From Cordia subcordata (taxonomy: Eukaryota; Streptophyta; Magnoliopsida; Boraginales; Cordiaceae): a stretch of DNA of 64,000 nucleotides. Location of the stretch: NCBI GenBank assembly GCA_028554755.1, contig JAPTOF010000030.1, positions 868,001 through 932,000 on the forward strand, in the 5' to 3' direction. The notes under the pieces were generated by a model that saw only the letters and a list, made by a program, of their open reading frames with translations, made no database searches and was not told the origin of the DNA. Position numbers and translations under genes: made by a program. Shown here in pieces: positions 1-12,000 of this stretch. The stretch's first letter is position 1, and every line of letters begins with the position of its first letter.

Positions 1-1338
1 CAAACATCCATTTCTCTAAACCCAAAATCCACCAAAAATCACCTCACACACTCACTTCTAAACACATTTTAACACTTGGAATCAAGGATCCAAGAGGATC
101 AAACACTAGGATTTGGGGCATAGCTCATGGATTGTAAAGCTTTGCTATGGATAGAAAAGTATCTCTCTTTTATCCTAAGTCTACTTATGTATGATTAAAG
201 GCATGTAGGGTGATTATATCTTGTATTTATGGATTGATTATGACTTTTTATTAATGAAAACTTGAAGGATTTATGTATATATGCTTTATGCTTAGGGCTT
301 CAAAGGCTATTTTACGTACATGTCTATGTGTTTGTTGAAATGCCTCAATGATGTTGCATATATATATTGAAGTCTATTGTGCTATTAACCATTTCTAAAT
401 CATTATGTTAGCATGTCTGTGTGTTTTTGTGGTGATTACATGAAGTGGGTATGACTATAGACATGTCTATGTGTGTGTTAGCATACTTAATAGCATAAAT
501 AGCTTCTATAACATACATGTCAGGTGCCATTTCTTAAATTGATGTAATCTAAGTATGTCTATGTGCTTAGTAGTAGAATACCCCAGGATATTCTCAAACA
601 CCATGCCCTAGATGTGTTTGCTTTACGCTCAAATGTTAATACCCGCTGTTGTGATGATGATCGATGGTGCATAACTAATGGCTAGCCTAGGTCGAGTCTC
701 CTTTAGCTTTAAATCTAGCTAATGGGTTTTAGGGTAGGTTAGTCAACCTTAGGCAGACTAGGTGTTGGCTTTAAATCTAGCCAACAATTTAGACGCTAGG
801 GTTAGATCAATCTAAGTCACCTAGAATCCTAACTAGCTAGCCTTATGGCCCTAAGTCATAAAGACCATGCCGTAGCTCTAGGTAGACGTGCCTAGGGACG
901 GACCCGCACTGGGGCTTAGGGTGCAATTAGGAGGTTAATTAGGAGACTAGATGAGAGCAACCGAGTTTAATCCATCAAGTAACCCTAATAAGATGTAGTA
1001 ATCACCCATTTGCAAGCCGTAATCACCCTATTCCCCATTTCCATGTGTTAACATCCCTTAGATCGCTTGATTCCCCCATCACACATACACACACACCGCC
1101 TTTTTATTTCCTTGTTGTGAGATTAGTTTTACTTTTCCCAATCTCCCTTTAAACCAAAAACCCCAAAAACATTGCAGTTAGGACCTCAACACGTAGATTT
1201 TATGATGCACTTAGCTTAGGACACCATACACGTTAGGCCTCCCTTTGGATTTGACCCCACACTCGCACACATTGTACTACACACGTCCCGTGCGCTTGCG
1301 GGCTATTTAGGGTTATGCTCAAATAGCGTATTAGAACA
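1..1338 (+). repeat. Athila-like LTR, 3' part, divergent subfamily
   Basis: This is a non-coding long terminal repeat fragment whose 5' part lies outside the window. It shares the order of landmarks with the ATH LTRs: several CATGTCTATGTGT motifs (318-569), two TTRGCT/AGCYAA hairpins (703-784), a block reading GCCGTAGCTCTAGG then CCTAGGGACGGACCCGCAC (about 871-909), and an end reading CGTGCGCTTGCGGGCTATTTAGG then GCTCAAATAGCG. The last part best matches the solo LTR at 25328-26925 read in reverse. Overall it differs clearly from the ATH LTR, so it is a second subfamily. Its 3' border with LN1 is placed at about 1338 because LINE ORF1 sequence starts at about 1343. No target duplication can be tested since the left end is missing. 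Confidence 0.8.
703..784 (+). other. Pair of 20-nt hairpins in LTR
   Basis: Two copies of the same hairpin lie at 703-722 (stem TTAGCT/AGCTAA) and 765-784 (stem TTGGCT/AGCCAA), each with the 8-nt loop TTAAATCT. The third base pair differs between the copies but pairing is kept. Homologous hairpins occur in the other Athila-like LTRs of this window. Function is unknown; an RNA structure in the LTR transcript is inferred. Confidence 0.6.
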
Positions 1339-1342
1339 TCTC

Positions 1343-2081
1343 TTAATTTCACCCAAATTGGAACTTTGTTGCAAGTCAAGTTGATATATCCAAGATTAGG
1401 CTTCCATTTTCTAAGAAGCAAGGGTCTATTATTCACATGCCAAAGATGTTGAAGAACTTTTTGACATGATTCTTCTTTTTCAAACTTAAAAATGTAAAGC
1501 CCTTTCCCCTTGTTTATGATATCCACCTTACCAAATTTCCACCATGCTAATTCAACCATGTTTCTAATCATGTGGTAGGGTGGGAGGGCACCAAGAAATT
1601 GGCCAACAAGACATTGTGACCAAAGATTTTCCCCTTCATCATATATATCTTCTAGGGGATCTTCAACTTCTCGAACTCTATTGATAATTTTAGCTTCAAA
1701 TTCTTTTTCAATATGCAAGTTGGTACTAATATATTTCGCAAAATCATTTCCCTAATCATGTGAAGGATTGCTAGGGGTAGGGACATACCTTAATCTCTTT
1801 GCCCAAGCATTTGGTTGGCTAGCAATTACTTCTTTATTTCCTTCACTTTTCTTAGTTTGCATGGCTAAAGCTTGTTCATGAGGTAGAGAAGCTTTCTGAT
1901 CCCTTTCAATTGTAATATTACTTTGAGAAGAAATTTTCATATGGCCCTCTTTTGTTGAGTTGGCAATTTTTTATGAGATGGCTGCCAATTCATCAACGTT
2001 CTTAGGTGGCTCAAGATAAGCATTTCAGCCGAGTAGAAGGAAAGATTCACTAGGCAAATTGTTTGAAGTTTGTGGGCCATC
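1343..2081 (-). pseudogene. LN1: LINE ORF1 fragment (DUF4283-like)
   Basis: This is part of a plant L1-type LINE ORF1, the RNA-binding gag-like protein. The minus-strand translation (1343-1718, continuing to about 1940) holds the DUF4283-like stretch SQCLVGQFLGALPP, then a region ending KVPIWVKLRDVL, which matches the ORF1 of LN2, LN6 and LN10. It stops at 1343 because the LTR border cuts it, so the C-terminal half with the zinc knuckle is missing. A stop separates 1718 from 1752-1940. Its 5' side is cut at 2081 by the poly(A) end of LN2. It is a dead fragment. Confidence 0.8.
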
Positions 2082-2179
2082 TTTTTTTTTTTTGCGAGAA
2101 AACTAAGAAACTTTGCATTCATGAAAGAAAATTTTACAAAGGTTGTCAAAACTGATCAAAGGAGGATTTCTTCCATCCC

Positions 2180-4050
2180 TCATAATTTACAAATTTTCCT
2201 ATTCAAACTAGAGGGAGTGAAATGTTTTCCAACAATGCATTTAAGTCTAACATGATTATAGATGGATGAGAAGAGTTGCTCCTCCGTCTTGAAGCTTTTG
2301 TGAAATTCACGATGATTCCTTTCAATCCAAATAAAGTAGATTGCTGCCTCCAACAAGTGCTTCAAGATAGTAGCTTTGAGATTTTTCTCAAGTGCAAGAG
2401 GAGTAATAAAAGCAAAAATATCTTCCCAATCGGTCAATGCATCTTGGATCGTAGTAAGATGAAGTCCTTTGCTCCAAATTCTTCAAGTGAAACTACAATT
2501 GAAGAGAAGATGGTCTCTAGTTTCACACCCAAAGTTGCAAAAAATGCAAGTGGGATTCAACTCCTTTCCCCAAGATAACAATCTGAATTTAGTGGTAAGA
2601 CGATCATGAATAGCAAGCCAAGTAAAAAATGCATATCTTCCCAATCGGTCAATGCATCTTGGATCATAGTAAGATGAAGTCCTTTGCTCCAAATTCTTCT
2701 AGTGAAACTACAATTGAAGAGAAGATGGTCTCTAGTTTCACACCCAAAGTTGCAAAAAATGCAAGTGGGATTCAACTCCTTTCCCCAAGATAACAATCTG
2801 AATTTAGTGGTAAGACGATCATGAATAGCAAGCCAAGTAAAAAATGCATGTCTTGGTGTATGCCCTTTGAACCAAACAATGTTATGCCAATCAACTTTAT
2901 TCTTCTTCATTTTGATTTCCTCCCAAGTGTGTGAGAAGGTGAAGTCACCATTTGGAGAAAGATCCCAAGTAATTACATCAAGATTTTCCTCCACAAGATT
3001 GGTACTAGGTGGATCAAAATGCAAGAGATGAATAGGCCAATTCCAATTACCAAAAGTGTAAATGTCACAAACCTTAGCATAGTATGGTGGATTATTGAAT
3101 GTGCTGCTCCAAACGTTGCTAAGAATACCATGAATGTGCCATTTGTCATGCCAAAAGAGTGTATGCTTCCCATTGCCGAGAACATGAGAAATGTGCGCTC
3201 TTGCAATATTACGAAATTTGAGGAGATTTTTGAGTACCCAACTATCATCCATAGATGTGGTGAGTGTCCAAATCGATTTGTCCTTGATGTAATTAGTTTG
3301 CATCCATTTGCTCCAAAGAGAATCCCTAAAAGCATACATTCTCCAAAAGGATTTTAGGAGAAAAGTGTTGTTGATGTCCTCAATCTTCCGGATACCAAGT
3401 CCACCTTCATCAAGAGGGACACAAATGTCTTTCCAAGCTATCTTAGCCTCAGTGTCCTTCCAAAGGAAAGCACAAAATTTGGATTCAATTTTTTGAATGA
3501 TACTTTTAGGGAGAAGCAATGCACCAGCCCAAATGGAACAAATTTGCAAGAATGTGGATTTGATAAGGGTTAATCTACCCATGTAAGAGAGCCAAAGATT
3601 GGTCCAACTTTCAAGCCTTCTATTGATTTGCTCCAAAATAGGTAAGCAATCAGCCTTTCTTAGCTTCCTTGACACAAGAGGAACTCCCAAGTATCTTATA
3701 GGTAGATTGCCTTCCTTAAAGTTCATTTTGCTAAGTATGGCAAGCTTTGTCTCATGAAGGACACCACCAAAGAAAATATTACTCTTGGAAGAATTCACTT
3801 TAAGACCCGAGAGAGAGTAGAAAATTTCCAAGACATCCATGATGCACTCAAGTGAATTAATATTTCCTTTGCAAAAGATAAAGAGGTCATTAGCAAAGCA
3901 TAGATGGTTCAACCTCAATTTTGTACATTTTGGATGAAACCCAAACTTTTGATCTTGTTCCATCTTGTTGAGCATGCATGATAACACTTCCATGCAAATA
4001 ACAAAAATGTATGGTGAGAGAGGATCCCCTTGCCTTATTCCATTTGCCCC
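2180..4050 (-). pseudogene. LN2 ORF2, C-terminal half (RT end and zf-RVT)
   Basis: This holds the C-terminal part of a LINE ORF2 polyprotein. The main open stretch (2557-3993) begins inside the RT with MEVLSCMLNKM, carries the palm motif as FAND instead of FADD (second catalytic Asp region changed, GAT to AAT), then the thumb-like region LPIRYLGVPLVSRKLRKADC and the zf-RVT-like cysteine module (CIFCNFGCETRDH). The 215-bp duplication shifts the last part into another frame (2180-2437). The 5' side is cut at 4050 by LN3. The FAND change alone would be expected to abolish polymerase activity. Confidence 0.85.
2421..2850 (-). repeat. 215-bp tandem duplication inside LN2 ORF2
   Basis: Two near-identical units, 2421-2635 and 2636-2850, both contain the zf-RVT-like coding stretch (CIFCNFGCETRDHLLF). 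The period of 215 is not a multiple of three, so the second unit throws the C-terminal end of ORF2 out of frame. The same duplication with the same breakpoint (GATATGCATTTTTTACTTGG) is present in LN10 at 40351-40778 and absent from LN7. Confidence 0.9.
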
Positions 4051-5158
4051 TTTTTTTTTTTTTGTTGAGTAAGTAAGATTTCATAAAAGAAACGTTCAAG
4101 TACAAGAATCAAAAAAAAGAATGGAGAAACCTAACTAAGTATCTCATCTAATTTCCACAATTTACATAAGGCAATATTCAGCGCATTTGAAGGAAATTTC
4201 CTACCAAAGATAATACAAGTTCTAACTTCATTGAAGATAGTACTTGTGATTTGATCCTCTGTTTTTGCTTCTTGCTTGAAAATACGCTAAATTCTCTCAA
4301 CCCAAATGTGGTAAACGGATGCTCCAAGAAGATGCTTAAGGATAGTAGCTTTCAAGTTATTTTCAAGAGCAAAAGGTGTGAGATAGGCACAAATTTCATC
4401 CCAACAAATCAACTTCTCTAGAACAAGGGAGATTGCAAGACCATGCCTCCAAATTCTGCGTGTGAAGCTACATTCGAAAAAAAGGTGATCTCTTGTTTCA
4501 CAACCCATGCGACAAAAGATACAAAGTGGGTTAGCAATCAGTCCCCAACTTAATAATTTTTGAAGAGTTGAAAGCCGATCATGAAAAACAAGCCAGCAAA
4601 TGAAACCATGTCTAGGGTTATGACCTTTGTGCCAAACCAAATTGTGCCAGTTAACTGTATGACCCTTCTTACGAATATGATCCCAAGTAAGCTTAAATGA
4701 AAAATTACCGTTCTTTAAAGGCAGCCAAAGAGAAGAATCATGGACATTTTCATCGAGATTGACAAGTGGAATCTGGACATGGAGAAGATTTAAAGGCCAA
4801 GTCCATTGACCATTAATATAGATGTCGCAAACCTTGGCAAGCAAAGGAGGTGAAGGGAAGGTTGAGCTCCAATGGTCGAGAAGAAGACCTTCTTGATGCC
4901 AATTGTCCAGCCAAAAAAAAGTATTTGTGCCATTGCCAAGTTTATGTTGGATGAAATTCCTTGCAACCCCACGGATTTGCAAAAGAGATTTTATAATCCA
5001 GCTTGCATCATAAGGAATTTGTATGGCCCAAATGGAGCTATTCTTGATATAATTTGCATGGATCCACTTGCTCCAAAGAGTGTCTTTGGTGGTATACATT
5101 CTCCAAAAGATTTTGAGTAAGTAAGTGACATTGATCTCACTCAATCTTCGAATTCCAA
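4051..5158 (-). mobile_element. LN3: 5'-truncated LINE inserted in LN2
   Basis: A T run at 4051-4063 followed by TTGTTGAGTAAGTAAG marks the 3' end of a reverse LINE of a different subfamily. It ends inside the RT C-terminal region (GIRRLSEINVTYLLK) at about 5158. Its coding part (4287-5156) includes the zf-RVT-like module CIFCRMGCETRDHLFF. Compared with LN10, the LN2 target lost about 15 bp at the insertion point, and there is no target duplication. The reading frame runs by chance from LN2 RT into LN3, giving a chimeric open frame at 4287-5729 that is not a real gene. Confidence 0.85.
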
Positions 5159-6992
5159 GACTTCCATTGATTGCAATAGAGAAACTTGTTGAGGTAATAC
5201 AAGTCATGATCCATTTCACAAAGAAATTTGGGAAGCCAAAAGCATGTAGAGTGCATTCAATAAATCTCCAATTGAGTGAGTCAAAAGCCTTCATGATATC
5301 AACTTTGAGTGCACATCTAGGAGAAATATGAGTTCTAGTATAACCTCTAAGAATATCATGTGCAACAAAAGCCGATTGATTCCAAGAGATGATAGAAGGC
5401 AAACACTCTTTGAGCCTATTTGCAAGTATCTTGGATATGCATTTATATATGGTGTTGCAGCAAGAAATTGGTCTAAAGTCTTTTACCCAAGATGGGTTTT
5501 GGACTTTGGGAACAAGGGCAATGTAAGTAGCATTTACCTCTTGGAGCAACTTTGAAGAGTAGAAGAAAGACTTTATTGCTTTGTGCACATCCTCTCCAAC
5601 AACCCTCCAAGCCATCTTATAGAAATGTGAAGTGTAGCCATCCGGGCCCGGGCTCTTGTTAGGATTAATGGAAAAAAGAGTTGTTTTGATTTCCTCCAAA
5701 GTGATAGGGGCAGCAGCTTTTCTAAGCAACTTTCCTCAATAGTTTTTCCAATAATGCTTTTGATGATCTCCACACTAGCGGTTGAATGTGAGGGAGTGCC
5801 AAAGAGTTTTTTGAAGTAGGAGATAAATTCAGCCCTTATCTCCTCCTTTGAAGTGATGAGATTCCCTTCATTGTCATTGATGGCAAAGATGGAGTTGATG
5901 TTTTTCCTTTCACGGATCTTATTATGGAAGAACTTTGTGTTAGCATCTCCATCCTTTATCCAATTAACTCGAGCCTTTTGATGGAGCATATATTTGTAGG
6001 TTTCTTCAAACTCTTCAATTTTCCTCATAATCTCCCTTTTCTTATTAAGTACCTCATCATTAAGACATCCATTCAGCATAGTGAGTTGGACTACCGAAAG
6101 AGCTTTCTTGAGATCCTTAACATGACTTGGAATGCTAGAGAAATATTTCTTATCAAAATCCTTGAGCTCTATTTTGAGAGCTTTTGTATTTGAAAAAGCA
6201 TAAACATTAGTGTGCCAAAAACCCGTGCACTCCAATGTTTTTCCACCTCATGCAAGAAAAGAGAATGAGTTGTCCAAGCATTGTAGAACTTGAATGGCTT
6301 TGGTGAAGAAAGCTTGATGATGCAAGTATGAAGCACAAGAGGGCAATGATCTGAAATACCCGGGCTATCAATTAAGAGAGAAGTGTGATCCAAGTGGTCC
6401 ATCCAAAAACCGTTAACCAAAGCTCTATCCAACTTACTTGCAATAAGATTGCCTTTTGAGCTTCGGTTGGTCCAAGTAAAATGAGGGCCGATAGACTTTA
6501 ATTCAAAAACTCTAGCTTGAGAGATGCAATTCTTGAAATCCAAAGCACTTGGAGCAATAGTGGTAGAGGAAGATCTATCTCCACAATTCAGAACCTCATT
6601 AAAATCTCCAAGTATACAAAGTGGCCCATCATTACACCATGAGCTCCAATTTTCAATTTTTGCCCAAAGATGTTGTCTTCTTGAAGGTTCATTCCTATCA
6701 TAGACAAAAGCCACAAAAATAGGCACTTGAGATGGACACTCCAAATGGCAAAGGATACCTTGATCCATAGTGTCAATAATTGTAGCCTTGATGTGTTGCT
6801 TCCAAAATAACCAAATTCTACCAGCCATATTCCCATCAATGTAGTTTGCAAAACCCAAAGTGTGAAAATATGAAGTAATGAAGGTATCTTTGTCCACTTT
6901 GGTCTCCAAAACACAAAAACAATCAAGCCTATGCTTGTTTATTAAATCCTTCATTTCTTTTTGCTTTTTAGGGGAATTAAACCCCTAATGTA
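5159..6992 (-). pseudogene. LN2 ORF2, N-terminal half (endonuclease and RT start)
   Basis: This is the N-terminal half of a LINE ORF2. The endonuclease (6169-6960) shows the expected apurinic-endonuclease-like motifs: ETKV near the start, LGDFNEV in the middle and SDHCPL at the end. A linker follows (5740-6235), then the RT fingers with NKSPGPDGYTSHFY, SWNQSAF and KVDIMKAFDSLNW (5159-5729). Damage includes a one-base loss near the ORF2 start (GGGGTTTAATTCCCC against GGGGTTTTAATTCCCC in LN10), a frameshift at about 5735, and loss of the stretch between NQSAF and VAHDIL. The endonuclease nicks target DNA to prime reverse transcription in this family. Confidence 0.85.
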
Positions 6993-7009
6993 CCATGCAC
7001 ACAAAATCA

Positions 7010-9000
7010 TTAAAGGATAGGAGTAGTATCCAGCCCCCTTCTTTCATCTTTGCGTGAATCATCTTGCTCTTCAATTGGAGCTTCATCTTCCTCTTCATTT
7101 TCTTGAATTAGGATCTCCCCTTCTTCCTTTCCTTCATAGCTATCAAGTTTCCTTTCAACTTTTGTCCCAAACTCATCTTCAATGTTCAAAGTATCTTCTC
7201 TATGCTCATCCTCCCGGTCAAGGACTTCAAAGCAATTTTGACTATTTTTATTTGAGTCAAGTGCAATCTTAGGAGAGATTGGTCGAGTAGTCTTCTTTTC
7301 CTTATTTGAAATGGCTTTATCATTGCTCGAAACCTCAGAATTCTTCAATGGAGCTTGCTTTTTACCCACCACTTGCCATTCTTGGCGAATTTTTGGTTGC
7401 TTCCCATAATGAAGTGTTTGAGGATTTTGTTGTGCTTTCGGCTTCAAGGGGCAATTTCCTCAACATGCCCTACCATTTTACAATGTGTGCATTTGCTTGG
7501 CTTCCAAGCATATTCAACCTCAACTTTTGCTCTAGCACCATTCTTAAGTTTTGGGAAGACAACATCCGGGAGATTACCTTCTAAGTCCACTTCAATACAC
7601 ACCCTAGCAAACTCCAAATTTCTTCTAGAGTCCGTAAGTGCATCCATTTGAATAGGCTTACCAATAAAAGAAGCAATATAACCAAGCCCTCTTTTGGAGT
7701 ATAGACTCAATGGGACATCTCAAAGCTTAATCCAAATTGGAACTTTGTTACATGATAGGTTCACAAACTCGAGATTGGGTTCCCATTTCCTTAATAATAG
7801 CGGCCTATGGTTAACATGCCAAAGTTGTTGAAGGACTTTTTGGCAAATTTCTTCATTTTCAAACTTGAAAAGAAAGAGACCTTTTCCTTTAGTGTGTATG
7901 TCCACCTTACCAAATCTCTTCCAAGCAAACTCAACCATATTTTTATTAAGAAAAAAGGTGGTGGAGCACCTAAAAACTGCCCAACTAAGCAATGACTCCA
8001 AAATTTATCACCATCTTCATATAGGTCATCCAGAGGATCAACAACTTCCCTTTTGCCTTCCACGATATTGTAAGCATGCTCTTCATCAAATTTAAGATTT
8101 GTATTTATATGCTCAGCAAAAACACCTCCCCATTCAAGGGAAGGATCATTTGAGGATGGTACATACCTGAATTTAAGTGGTTTGCGCCAAGCATTTTGCT
8201 GATTTTGCACTTGTGCTTTGTTTTGCATGTTGACTCCTTGTGCTTTTTGGAGAAGATTGGAGTGAGCTTTGTTTTCTTCATGCTGCCTCTTCAAAACATC
8301 ATTCAAAGAGGAAGGGTTGCCTTGAAAAACGTCCCCACCATTGGGTTGAATATGAACTCGGAACCCTTCCTTCGGTGAGGAAGAAAGTTTCTGATTTGTA
8401 TCCAGATGACATGGCATTTTGCTTGCAAAGTTGGCTGCCACATCTTCTTTCCTAAGTTGCTGATTTGGCATGGCTTTTTCATTTGAAATGTGTGCAAGTG
8501 GAGGGAAATCCTCAATATTTTCACGTGGGCCAGCATTCAAAGTTTTGGAATCTGAACTTAAAAGCTTACCACCTTTTTGAGTTGTCAAATTTTGCTTTGA
8601 AAGGTCTGAAATAGTGCTAAAGTGATTAGGAGAGAGATGGTCAGTCCCATGTGTAAAAGCTTTGTCCGGTCCTTGCACTTCAGCATTACCATTGGTTAAC
8701 AACCTTTCTTCTTTTTCTCTATTTCCTTCGGCTGAACCATGAAGATAGGAGTTTGGAGAAGGAGGAGAAAGTGATTTAGTGTTGATAGTGAGGGATCTCA
8801 CAAGTTTGGCCTTAGTTTTGCTAAGGACATCAACTCCCTCCTTGTAAGAATGGCCATCTTCAAGTGCATCATAGACCTCTTTGAAAAACGAACTTGAGGT
8901 TGATTGAGCATCTTTATTTGAGTGAGATGAAGAGGCCGAAACAACCTCAGCTTTGGAGGAGGAAGAACCCGAACAAGCAAGAGAGCATGTTCCAACATCT
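7010..9000 (-). pseudogene. LN2 ORF1 (DUF4283-like and CCHC knuckle)
   Basis: This is the RNA-binding ORF1 of an L1-type LINE, lacking its N-terminal end. A low-complexity Ser-rich N-terminal region (8100-9000) leads to the DUF4283-like region (7500-8060, SHCLVGQFLGAPPPFF), a knuckle beginning CTHCKMVGHVEE (about 7450-7490), then an acidic tail (7010-7440). Frameshifts at about 7445, 7715 and 7930 break it; the knuckle's last Cys falls at one of them. The end reads TTTAATG, so the ORF1 stop and ORF2 start overlap as in LN10. The first residues of the open frame beyond 9000 belong to LN4. Confidence 0.85.
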
Positions 9001-9091
9001 TTTTTTTTTGCGGAGCAAGAAAGTAATTGTATTTCACAAATCAAAAAGAATGTACAAGTACATACAAAAGAGTGGGGGAAAGGAGGAGGCA

Positions 9092-12000
9092 CTAAGAAAT
9101 AATCTCATCGAGCCTCCACAATTTACAAAGCGAAATGTTCAAGGGAGAGGGAGTAAATTTTCTACAGCAAGAAAGTTTAACTCTAACTTCATTAAAAATA
9201 GTATTAAAAATGTACTTCTCGGTATTGGCTTCATTTTGGAAGAGACGCTGATTCCTTTCCTTCAAAATGTGATAGATGGTTGCTCCAAATAGGTGCTTGA
9301 TGATGGTAGCCTTCAAGTGCTTTTCATGTGCAAAAGGAGTGATATAAGTAATGATTTTGTTCCAAGAAATCAGATTCTCCGGGACAAGAGAGATGCAAAG
9401 GCCTTTTCTCCAAATTCTCCTAGTAAAGCAACATTCAAAGAAGAGATGGTCTCTCGTTTCACAACCCATAAAGCAGAAGATGCATGTGGGATTGATGTTA
9501 AATCCCCAATGTAGCAATCTGAATTTTGTATTGAGACGATCAAGGAATGCAAGCCAAATGATGAAACTATGTCTTGGACTATGCTTTTTGTGCCAAATAA
9601 TGTTATGGCCCTCAAAGTTGTCTCCTTCCTTCTAATGTGCTCCCAAGTGTGCTTGAAGGTGAACTCCTCATTAGGTGAGAGATTCCAGCCAATCTTATCC
9701 AAGCTAGTGTCATTAATAACAAAGCTAGGGCTTTCAATATGAGAGAGGTGAATTGGCCAATTCCATCTACCATTTGTGAAGAGATCACTAACCTTTGCAA
9801 GGAGGGGCGGGTTTGGGAGTTTATTGCTCCAAAATTCCAAGAGGGAGCCCTCCTTATGCCAATTATCAATCCAAAAGAGTGTATTAGCTCCATTGCCAAT
9901 GTTATGTTTAATGAATTTCTTTGCCTCAACTCGGCAATTCAGGAGTGCCTTAATAATCCAACTAGCATCCTTAGGGGCTTGCATGGTCCAAATTGAGGAG
10001 TTTTTTATGTAATTTGAGTGAATCTATTGGCTCCAAAGTGTGCTCTTTTCAGCATACATCCTCCAAAAAGTTTTCAGCAAGCAAACTTTGTTGATTTCAT
10101 CAATTTTACGAATCCCAAGTCCATCTTCATGAAATGGGAGGCAAAGATCCCTCCAAGCTACTTTAGGACCAGTTCCTCTCCATAAAAATGCCTTGAATTT
10201 TGATTCAATGGATGGCACAACACTTTTGGGAAGGAGGGTGGCACTTGCCCAAAAAGCACAAATTTGGATGAGAGTGGATTTGATCAAGACAAGTCTTCCT
10301 GCAAAAGAGAGCCAATTATTGCACCAAGTATCAATTCTAGCTGAAATTTTCTCAAAAAGAGGTAAGCAATCAGCTTTTCTACGCTTTCTTGAGACAAGGG
10401 GGATGCCCAAGTAACGTATTGGTAGCTCACCTTCTTTAAACCCAACCCGCTCCAAGATAGCGAGTTTAGTATCATTGCTCACCCCACCAAAGAAGATCAC
10501 ACTTTTTGAGTTGTTGATTTTCAGCCCAGAAAGACTTGAGAAAGTTTCCAATGTACCCATAATGCATTCAATGGATCTTAAGTTCCCTTTGCAAAAGATA
10601 AAAAGATCATCCGCAAAACAAAGATGATTAAGCTTTAGGCACCCATATTTTGGATGAAAATGAAAGCCAAGCTTGCTGTCCAGCCCATTAAGAAGACAAG
10701 AAAGAACCTCCATGCAAAGAACAAAAATATATGGAGAGATGGGGTCACCTTGTCTAATAACATTTGCACCAAAGAAGAAGCCTTCCAACCCACCATTAAT
10801 AGCAACTAAGAAGCTTGTGGTAGTAACGCAAACCATAATCCAGTCAACAAATTTTCTTGGGAAGCCAAAAGCAAGGAGAGTGGACTCGATAAAGTTCCAA
10901 TTAAGTGAATCAAAAGCTTTCATGATATCAACTTTGATGGAGCACCTTGGTGAAATATGCCTCATTGAGTAACCTCTCAAAATATCATGAGCAATAAGAA
11001 TGTTTTCATGGATAAGTCTATTTTTGATGAATGCTGATTGGTTCCATGAAATGATTTGTGGCAAGCAATGTTTAAGTCTATTTGCAATCTTCTTGGAGAT
11101 GCATTTATAGATTGTATTGCAGCAAGAGATGGGTCTAAAATCTTTGACCATAGAAGGGTTGGAAACTTTAGGCACAAGAGTAATGATGGTAGAGTTTACC
11201 TCCTTGAGAAGCTTGCAAGAATCAAAGAAAGAACTTATTGCAGTAATAACATCTTCTTCAACAATCTCCCAAGCAACCTTATAGAATTGGGAAGTGTAGC
11301 CATCGGGACCCCGGCTTTTGTTGGGATTAAGGGAGAAGAGTGTGGATTTGATTTCCTCTCTTATGATAGGTGCAATAGTGCTGGCAGCAAATTCATCATC
11401 AATATGTCTTCCAATGATCTCTTTAAAAAAATCCACATGAACATGAGAGGAGGATCTTGTGCCGAGGAGATTTTTATAGTAATCAATGACTTCCTCTTTC
11501 ACTTCAAAATCCTCTAAAAGAAGTTGCCCATTCTCATTCTTGAGTGCTTTGATGGAGTTTTTGTACCTGCGTTGCCGAACCATATTGTGGAAAAATTTTG
11601 AGTTTGTATCACCTTCTTTGATCCAATCAAGTCTGGACTTTTGTATGAGCATGGATTTATAGCAGGTTTCAAGATCTTCCAATTTGGTCAAAATGCTTCT
11701 TTCCTTGTCCAAAATATAGTTGTTGTGTTCACCATTGTAGAGGGCATTTTGGACAGCACTTAGCTCCTCCCGAAGCTCCTTGATGGTGTTCGAAATACAA
11801 GCAAAATGTCTTTTATCAAACAATTTGAGAGCTTTCTTGAGAAGTTTTTGCTTTTGAAAGAGCTTGAACATTGGGGTGCCAAAAACCCGTGTACTCCAAT
11901 GTTCATCCAGAATCTTCAAGAAATCCGAATGAGAAGTCCATGCATTGTAGAATTTAAAAGGTTTAGGAGAAGATTCCCAAGACTTACAAGAGTGCATGAT

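Larger units (their letters stand above)
2082..9000 (-). mobile_element. LN2: long L1-type LINE, interrupted by LN3
   Basis: This reverse-oriented plant L1-clade LINE has its poly(A) end (a T run) at 2082, next to TTTTCTCGC on the plus strand reading TTTGCGAGAAAAC. It runs through zf-RVT, RT and endonuclease of ORF2 (2180-6992) into ORF1 (7010-9000). LN3 interrupts it at 4051-5158. The 5' end is lost where the LN4 poly(A) end abuts at 9000. It is closest to LN10 and LN7, and shares with LN10 the 215-bp tandem duplication at 2421-2850. Several frameshifts and a stop make it non-autonomous. No second copy of a target duplication is visible, because the right flank has been rearranged. Confidence 0.9.

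Noticed and set aside
703..784. Regularly repeated hairpins considered as a CRISPR-like array.
   Set aside because: There are only two to four copies, spacing is unequal, they sit in LTRs of a plant element, and there are no cas genes.
3019..3357. Plus-strand frames opposite LINE ORF2 (also 9739-9996, 35123-35416, 39627-40181 in reverse).
   Set aside because: They are mirror frames of the real ORF2 coding strand, with no family signature of their own.
4287..5729. 480-codon reverse open frame that looks like one gene.
   Set aside because: It is a chance fusion of LN2 RT and LN3 across an insertion junction, as shown by the loss of RT middle and the element borders.
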